Positions 7,228-11,040 of a DNA stretch of 11,040 nucleotides are shown one piece after another. Location of the stretch: assembly GCA_023700845.1 (NCBI GenBank), contig JAMPYD010000036.1, positions 1-11,040 on the forward strand, in the 5' to 3' direction. The translations under genes were made by a program, and so were the position numbers. The notes under the pieces were generated by a model, which saw only the letters and a program-made list of their open reading frames with translations, ran no database searches and had not been told where the DNA came from. This stretch comes from Elusimicrobiota bacterium (lineage in GTDB: Bacteria; Elusimicrobiota; Elusimicrobia; UBA1565; UBA9628). How positions within the stretch are numbered: the stretch's first letter is position 1; the number at the start of each line of letters is the position of its first letter.

Positions 7228-7256
7228 ATTATGGGGCGGCCGGGCCGTCCTGTCAA
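7228..7256 (-). promoter_or_regulatory. Near-consensus sigma70-type promoter placing the start site on the ATG
   Basis: On the minus strand: -35 TTGACA (7251-7256, perfect), a 17-nt spacer, -10 CATAAT (7228-7233, five of six matches). The expected transcription start, 7 nt past the -10, is position 7221, the A of the gene's ATG. The mRNA would therefore be leaderless. Confidence 0.82.
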
Positions 7257-7291
7257 GGCGTCTAATACTCAATTCCGTAATGGCTAACGGC

Positions 7292-7297
7292 TATAAT
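7292..7297 (+). promoter_or_regulatory. Consensus -10 TATAAT just upstream of the barrel-LysM operon
   Basis: A perfect TATAAT ends 7 nt before the ATG at 7305, again pointing to a leaderless transcript. No SD lies between. The -35 region (around 7269-7274, TCAATT) is poor, so activation by a regulator is possible. It is divergent from the minus-strand promoter; the two -10 boxes are 58 nt apart. Confidence 0.6.
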
Positions 7298-7304
7298 TCG
7301 CACG

Positions 7305-8642
7305 ATGACGAGAAGGGCTTTGGCGCTCCTCCTCGCCCTCGCGCTCGCCGCTCCGGACGCCGGAGCGGTCGCTTACAACGACGTACTCCCGGGCGCGCGG
7401 GCGATGGGCATGGGAACCGCGTATTCGGCGATCGCCGACGACGCGTTCGGGCTTTTTTACAATCCCGCGGGCACGGCGAACACCCCCTACGTCCAGGGCG
7501 CGGGCACGGTCGGCCGCATGCTGTCGCCGCGGGGGCCCCTGTCCTTCGCCACGGGCGCCTACCTGCGCCCGTACGAGGCGATCAACACCGCCACGATCGG
7601 CGCGGCCTACCACCTCGAGCGGCAGCGCAACGGCGGCGACATCGACTCCCTGCTCTTCAACTACAGCCAGGAGTACAAGGTCCGCCAGATTCCGCTCTCG
7701 AAGCCGCTCAAGATCGGCGCCAACGCGAAGATCGTCAACTCCGATTCGGGCAGCGGCGGCAAGTTCGGCATCGGCTTCGACGCCGGAGTGATCGCCCGCT
7801 CGAACATGGGCCTTTCGGCGGGGATCGTGCTCAGCGACTTCGTCACCGCGCTGGCGTACCCCCGTCCGGGGATCACGCTCGCGACGGCCTACACCTGGGA
7901 CCGCCGCTTCACCTTCGCCGGCGATTTCCGGGTGCGCGGCGGGCTGGCCGAATTTTATCCCGGAATCGAGGCGACCTTCCATCAGGGCCTGCTGCGCGTG
8001 CGCGGCGGCAAGGGCCTGTCGCTCGACGGCGTGAACACCTTGGCCTTCGGCCTCGGCTTGAACTACTCGCCGATGATCCTCGACATCGCGATGTCCCTTC
8101 CGACCGGCGGCCTCAACCGCTCGGGGGGCGGCTACCAGGCCTCCTTCAGCTACCGCTTCGGCGCGCCGTCCTTCATCGGGCAGTTCGTCGGCCAGGCGGC
8201 GGCGCAGGCTGAGACCCTGCGCACCGACCTCTCCAACCTCGAGCAGAAGCAGAAGACGATGTCCCAGCAGGCCGGCACGGCCGAGACCAACAAGGCCGCG
8301 GCGGAGTCCCAGCTCCGGGTGCTCGAGAAGCGCGTGGCCGAGGCGCAGGACGAGTACCGCGCCCTCCTCAAGCGGAACGACGAGCTCGACTACCGCGCGG
8401 CCGAGAAGGCCGCCGCGCTCATGGGCCGCCCGAAGCCCGTCGAGATCAAGGTCCGGGCGAGGCCCGCGCCGCCGGCGTGGCCGAAGCGCCACGTGGTGAA
8501 GGCCGGAGACACTTTGCGCACGATGGCCCGGGACTATTACGGCGATCCCAACCAGTGGGAAAAAATCTACGACGCGAACCGCGAAAAGGTCGAGCGCGGC
8601 CTGCCCTCCGAGGGCGCCCTGCTCCTGATTCCCGCGCCCTGA
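7305..8642 (+). CDS. Outer-membrane barrel (UPF0164/PorV-like) with coiled coil and C-terminal LysM
   Basis: A 445-aa secreted protein. Residues 1-21 are a signal peptide (MTRRALALLLALALAAPDAGA). Residues 22-287 look like a beta-barrel of the UPF0164/PorV/FadL-like type: the early signature DDAFGLFYNPAG (45-56), repeated glycine-rich amphipathic strands, and a closing strand YQASFSYRFG (277-286). Residues 300-372 form a charged, Gln/Glu/Ala-rich coiled coil. Residues 395-443 are a LysM-like domain (HVVKAGDTLRTMARDYYGD, then LLLIP) that would bind peptidoglycan glycan. Barrels of this family are normally shorter and end with the barrel, so the coiled-coil/LysM tail is the notable feature. It suggests an outer-membrane anchor to the cell wall (inference). 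The ATG gives the signal peptide directly and no alternative start is needed. It is followed 1 nt later by the next gene. Confidence 0.82.
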   Translation: MTRRALALLLALALAAPDAGAVAYNDVLPGARAMGMGTAYSAIADDAFGLFYNPAGTANTPYVQGAGTVGRMLSPRGPLSFATGAYLRPYEAINTATIGAAYHLERQRNGGDIDSLLFNYSQEYKVRQIPLSKPLKIGANAKIVNSDSGSGGKFGIGFDAGVIARSNMGLSAGIVLSDFVTALAYPRPGITLATAYTWDRRFTFAGDFRVRGGLAEFYPGIEATFHQGLLRVRGGKGLSLDGVNTLAFGLGLNYSPMILDIAMSLPTGGLNRSGGGYQASFSYRFGAPSFIGQFVGQAAAQAETLRTDLSNLEQKQKTMSQQAGTAETNKAAAESQLRVLEKRVAEAQDEYRALLKRNDELDYRAAEKAAALMGRPKPVEIKVRARPAPPAWPKRHVVKAGDTLRTMARDYYGDPNQWEKIYDANREKVERGLPSEGALLLIPAP

Positions 8643-8643
8643 T

Positions 8644-9795
8644 ATGGCCGCCATCGGATTGCTGGCGAAGGAGGCCGCCGACCGGGAGCTTCTCGGGCTG
8701 ATGCTCGGCGAGCTCGGCCATCGCGCCGAAGGCGCCGGCCGTCTCGAGGAGGCGCTCGAGTTCGCGCGCGAGCGCAAGCCCCGCGCCTTCCTTCTCGTGG
8801 ACGGCGGCGGCGCCGACGCCGAGAGCCTGACGCGGGAGCTGATCCGCGCGTTCCCGCTCATGCCCGTCGTCGTGGCGCTGAAGACGCGCGACGCGAGCCG
8901 GGCCGTGGCGCTGATGCGCGTGGGCGCGGCCGAGGTCGTGGCCCCGCCGTGGACGCCGGAGGACCTGAAGTCCTCGGTCTCCAAGGGACTGCGCTTTCAG
9001 GGCACCGCGCTGACGGCCGCGAGCGCGGCGCCCGCGAGCCGCTCTCCGGTGTGGTACGCGCTGGCCGTCGGCCTGTTCCTCGCCTCCGGGCTCGGCGTCG
9101 CCTCGCTCCAGCGCGCCGAGCGCGACCGCGCGGCCGCCGCGGCGCGCGTCGACCGCTGGGAGCTGCCGGTGCGCCATCCCGCGGGCCTCGCCTTCGACGG
9201 GAAATCCCTGTGGCTCGTCGAGTGGTTCACCCAGTCCTTCTACGCGCTGTCGCCCAGCGACACGTCCGTCCAGCTCGTCCGCCATCTGACGGCGGAGACG
9301 CCGGTGGCCGCGGCCTTCACCGCCGAGGCGATGTGGACGGTCTCGGCCGACGGCAGCGTGATGCGGCGCATGCGCGACGACAAGATGACCCCTCTGTCCC
9401 GGTACCCCAAGGCCGCGCCCAACTCGGCCGGGCTCGCCTTCGACGGCCTCTACCTGTGGACTCTCGACGCGCGCGCGAAGGTCCTGCGCAAGCACCTCGT
9501 GGACCGAGAGCTCACCGTGATCTCGACCCATCGCTGGCGCGGCGTGAAGCCCGCCGGCCTGGTCTTCGACGGCCGGACCCTCTGGTCGCTCGACGCCGCG
9601 GACCGGCGCCTCCTGCGCCACAGCCTCGAGCGCCCCGAGGACGTCATCGAGGGCGTGCCGCTGCCCGAATACGCCGAAGGCGCCTATATCCCGACCGGCG
9701 TTTCCTGGGACGGCTCCCGGTTCTGGACCGTGGGCGAGGCCAAGGACGGCCGGGGGCCGGCGCGCCTGGTCCGGCATAAAGAGGAAGAGCGCTGA
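8644..9795 (+). CDS. Receiver-like domain, one membrane helix and periplasmic beta-propeller-like repeats
   Basis: A 383-aa protein with an unusual plan. Residues 1-118 resemble a response-regulator receiver (FLLVDGGGAD, with Asp53 in the phospho-acceptor position; VVVALKTRDASRAVALMRVGA; TPEDLKSSVSKGL). The N-terminal acidic pair is absent (GLLAKEAADRE), and the conserved Lys after strand 5 is missing (VVAPPWTPEDL), so it is probably a pseudo-receiver. Residues 135-154 form one membrane helix. Residues 175-383 carry a repeat about every 41-47 residues: GLAFDGKSLW (181), a degenerate AAFTAEAMW (about 223), GLAFDGLYLW (263), GLVFDGRTLW (305) and GVSWDGSRFW (352), as expected of beta-propeller blades. 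Topology would place the receiver in the cytoplasm and the propeller in the periplasm. The ATG is 1 nt after the upstream stop and the TGA overlaps the next ATG, so all three genes are translationally coupled. The function is unknown; transmitting envelope state inward, or the reverse, is a guess. Confidence 0.78.
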   Translation: MAAIGLLAKEAADRELLGLMLGELGHRAEGAGRLEEALEFARERKPRAFLLVDGGGADAESLTRELIRAFPLMPVVVALKTRDASRAVALMRVGAAEVVAPPWTPEDLKSSVSKGLRFQGTALTAASAAPASRSPVWYALAVGLFLASGLGVASLQRAERDRAAAAARVDRWELPVRHPAGLAFDGKSLWLVEWFTQSFYALSPSDTSVQLVRHLTAETPVAAAFTAEAMWTVSADGSVMRRMRDDKMTPLSRYPKAAPNSAGLAFDGLYLWTLDARAKVLRKHLVDRELTVISTHRWRGVKPAGLVFDGRTLWSLDAADRRLLRHSLERPEDVIEGVPLPEYAEGAYIPTGVSWDGSRFWTVGEAKDGRGPARLVRHKEEER

Positions 9796-10103
9796 TGCGG
9801 GCCCCTTTCCTCGTGCCGGCGCTGCTCCGCTTCCCGGGCTCCTCCGCCCGCCAGGACTCCTGGGGCCGCCTGCTCAAGATCACCGCCGGCGGGGCGCAGC
9901 TCTCCACCGCGGCCCCGCTCGCCAAAGGCGAGACCGTCCAGGTCCTGTTCGAGCTGGGCGGGGAGAAGCTCCGGATCCCCGCGCGCGTGACCCACGCGTC
10001 GCGCGACGACGACGGCCAGCCGCTGGCCGACCTCGCCTGGTCGGACATGGTGGAGCGCCGCCGCCTGGCGCGCGTGCTCCTCGAAGTCCTCGCGAAGTCC
10101 TAG
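9795..10103 (+). CDS. Small PilZ-like domain protein with degenerate c-di-GMP motif
   Basis: A 102-aa cytoplasmic protein, about the size of a stand-alone PilZ domain. The pattern LLKITAGGAQLST (26-38), then LAKGETVQVLFEL and RIPARVTHA, matches the strand order of PilZ, where the first segment is normally D/N-x-S-x-x-G. Here it reads K-I-T-A-G-G, and no clear N-terminal RxxxR is present, so c-di-GMP binding is doubtful. It may act as a protein-interaction PilZ variant. The ATG overlaps the stop of the upstream gene by one base (TGATG), with an SD-like GAGGAAG about 8 nt before it. It is the last gene of the three-gene operon. The PilZ call rests on pattern only. Confidence 0.6.
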   Translation: MRAPFLVPALLRFPGSSARQDSWGRLLKITAGGAQLSTAAPLAKGETVQVLFELGGEKLRIPARVTHASRDDDGQPLADLAWSDMVERRRLARVLLEVLAKS

Positions 10104-10135
10104 CGTCGCGGGCGGCGACGGTTGTTGGATATATT

Positions 10136-10153
10136 CCTAAATGCTATTTTAGG
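10136..10153 (+). repeat. Inverted repeat upstream of gcvT
   Basis: CCTAAA (10136-10141) and TTTAGG (10148-10153) are perfect 6-bp inverted arms with a 6-nt centre, ending 3 nt before the gcvT ATG. It could be an operator or a small hairpin limiting initiation. A four-codon frame, ATG-CTA-TTT-TAG, starts inside it at 10141. Confidence 0.35.
10145..10150 (+). promoter_or_regulatory. Candidate -10 box of gcvT
   Basis: TATTTT ends 6 nt before the gcvT ATG, and TTGTTG (10122-10127) lies 17 nt upstream as a weak -35. A second hexamer, TATATT (10130-10135), would give a 15-nt leader instead. No SD precedes the ATG, which favours the leaderless option. Confidence 0.4.
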
Positions 10154-10156
10154 CCT

Positions 10157-11040
10157 ATGTCCACCTCGGCTGTCGCGCGTCGCACGGCGCTGTACGAAAG
10201 CCACAAGAATCTGGGCGGTAAGATCGTCGATTTCCACGGGTGGGAATTGCCGGTCCAGTACGAATCGATCATGAAGGAGCACGAGGCCACGCGCCATCGC
10301 TGCGGCCTGTTCGACGTCTCCCACATGGGCCAGGTGTTCGCGACCGGCCCCGGCGCCCTCGCCTTCCTGCAGAAGGTCAACGCCAACGACATCTCCCGCA
10401 TCGGGCCCGGCAAGGCGATCTATTCCCACCTGCCCAACGAGAGAGGGGGGGTCGTCGACGACGTCATCGTCTCCTGCCTCGCCGAGGACCGCTACCTGAT
10501 CGTCGTCAACGCGGCCACGGCCGACAAGGACTTCGCCTGGTTCCAGAAGCACGCGAAGGGCTTCGACGTGAGGCTCGAGAACAAGTCCGACCATTACGGC
10601 ATGATCGCGGTGCAGGGCCCGAAGGCGGCCGAGATCGCCTCGATGATCGCGCCCGCGATGGCCGCGCTGCCGCGCTTCGGCGCGCTCGAGCTCGAGCTGT
10701 ACGGCCAGCCCTCCTTCATCACGCGCACCGGCTATACCGGCGAGGACGGCTGCGAGTTCATCGTGCCCAGCGAAATCGTCGTGCGCGTGTGGGAGGACCT
10801 GCTCGCCCAGGGCCGCTCGCTCGGCGCGGCGCCCTGCGGGCTCGGCGCGCGCGACGTGCTCCGCCTCGAGGCGGGCTACCTGCTCTACGGCCAGGACCTC
10901 GACGACGACCTTTCGACCTTCGAGGCCAACTACGGCTGGGTGGTGAAGCTCGATAAGGGAGACTTCATCGGGAAGGCCGCCCTCGTCAAGCAAAAGGCGG
11001 AGGGCATCAAGAAAAAGCTCACCGGCGTGAAGCTGCTCGA
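10157..11040 (+). CDS. gcvT: Aminomethyltransferase, glycine cleavage T protein (C-terminus cut by window edge)
   Basis: The first 294 residues of a protein normally about 365 long. T protein takes the aminomethyl group from lipoylated GcvH and passes it to tetrahydrofolate, releasing ammonia and giving 5,10-methylene-THF in the cytoplasm. Family hallmarks appear in order: LGGKIVDFHGWELPVQY, CGLFDVSHMGQ, GGVVDDVIV (the second Asp matches the conserved catalytic/folate Asp), MIAVQGP, TRTGYTGEDGCEF, and GLGARDVLRLEAGYLLYGQD. The ATG at 10157 begins MSTSAVARRTALYESH at the usual distance from these motifs. The frame is open to the right edge; gcvH and gcvP may follow. It lies 53 nt after the PilZ-like gene, but upstream -10-like sites suggest its own promoter. 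Confidence 0.97.
   Translation, partial: MSTSAVARRTALYESHKNLGGKIVDFHGWELPVQYESIMKEHEATRHRCGLFDVSHMGQVFATGPGALAFLQKVNANDISRIGPGKAIYSHLPNERGGVVDDVIVSCLAEDRYLIVVNAATADKDFAWFQKHAKGFDVRLENKSDHYGMIAVQGPKAAEIASMIAPAMAALPRFGALELELYGQPSFITRTGYTGEDGCEFIVPSEIVVRVWEDLLAQGRSLGAAPCGLGARDVLRLEAGYLLYGQDLDDDLSTFEANYGWVVKLDKGDFIGKAALVKQKAEGIKKKLTGVKLL

Noticed and set aside
7284..9777. Long minus-strand frames opposite the barrel-LysM and propeller genes
   Set aside because: Translations are low-complexity. The plus-strand genes have signal peptide, LysM and repeat motifs.
10104..10156. Glycine riboswitch before gcvT
   Set aside because: Only 53 nt separate the genes, too short for a glycine aptamer, and no matching core was seen.
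10100..10993. A 297-codon minus-strand frame opposite gcvT
   Set aside because: gcvT is unmistakable on the plus strand, so this is an antisense shadow.

Overview
The window is dense, high-GC bacterial chromosome with no phage, IS, CRISPR or RNA gene that I can see. It carries ten protein genes on both strands, two of them cut by the window edges. Outer-membrane barrels, a lipoprotein and signal peptides point to a diderm (Gram-negative-type) organism. The barrel with a 'DDAFGLFYNPAG' signature and the frequent lack of Shine-Dalgarno sites would fit a lineage such as Elusimicrobiota or a relative, but that placement is a guess.

Layout. (1) Minus strand, 1-1588: an edge-truncated protein joining a C39-type cysteine peptidase, SH3-like domains and an NlpC/P60 cysteine peptidase. 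(2) Minus strand, 1671-1985: a 7Fe ferredoxin ending in a 13-bp perfect terminator hairpin. (3) Plus strand, divergent from the ferredoxin: a porin-like outer-membrane barrel (2045-3484) followed 5 nt later by a secreted alpha/beta hydrolase (3490-4407). (4) A short single-gene unit with promoter, SD and terminator encoding a 74-aa lipoprotein (4502-4726). (5) Minus strand, 7221 to 4803: a two-gene operon of a single-pass membrane protein and a polytopic GT-C/STT3-like membrane protein. (6) Plus strand, 7305-10103: a tight three-gene operon encoding an outer-membrane barrel with coiled coil and LysM, a receiver-like domain joined through one membrane helix to a beta-propeller, and a PilZ-like protein. 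(7) 10157 to the right edge: gcvT of the glycine cleavage system.

The least ordinary part is the three-gene operon at 7305-10103. Its products could link outer membrane and peptidoglycan (gene 1), envelope and cytoplasm (gene 2), and a cytoplasmic PilZ-like partner (gene 3). I do not recognise this arrangement as a named system. A second theme is gene starts: four genes have a -10-like hexamer only 6-8 nt upstream of the start codon, implying leaderless mRNAs, whereas the ferredoxin and the lipoprotein have clear SD sites. Long open frames antisense or out of frame to the real genes are high-GC artefacts and are not annotated.
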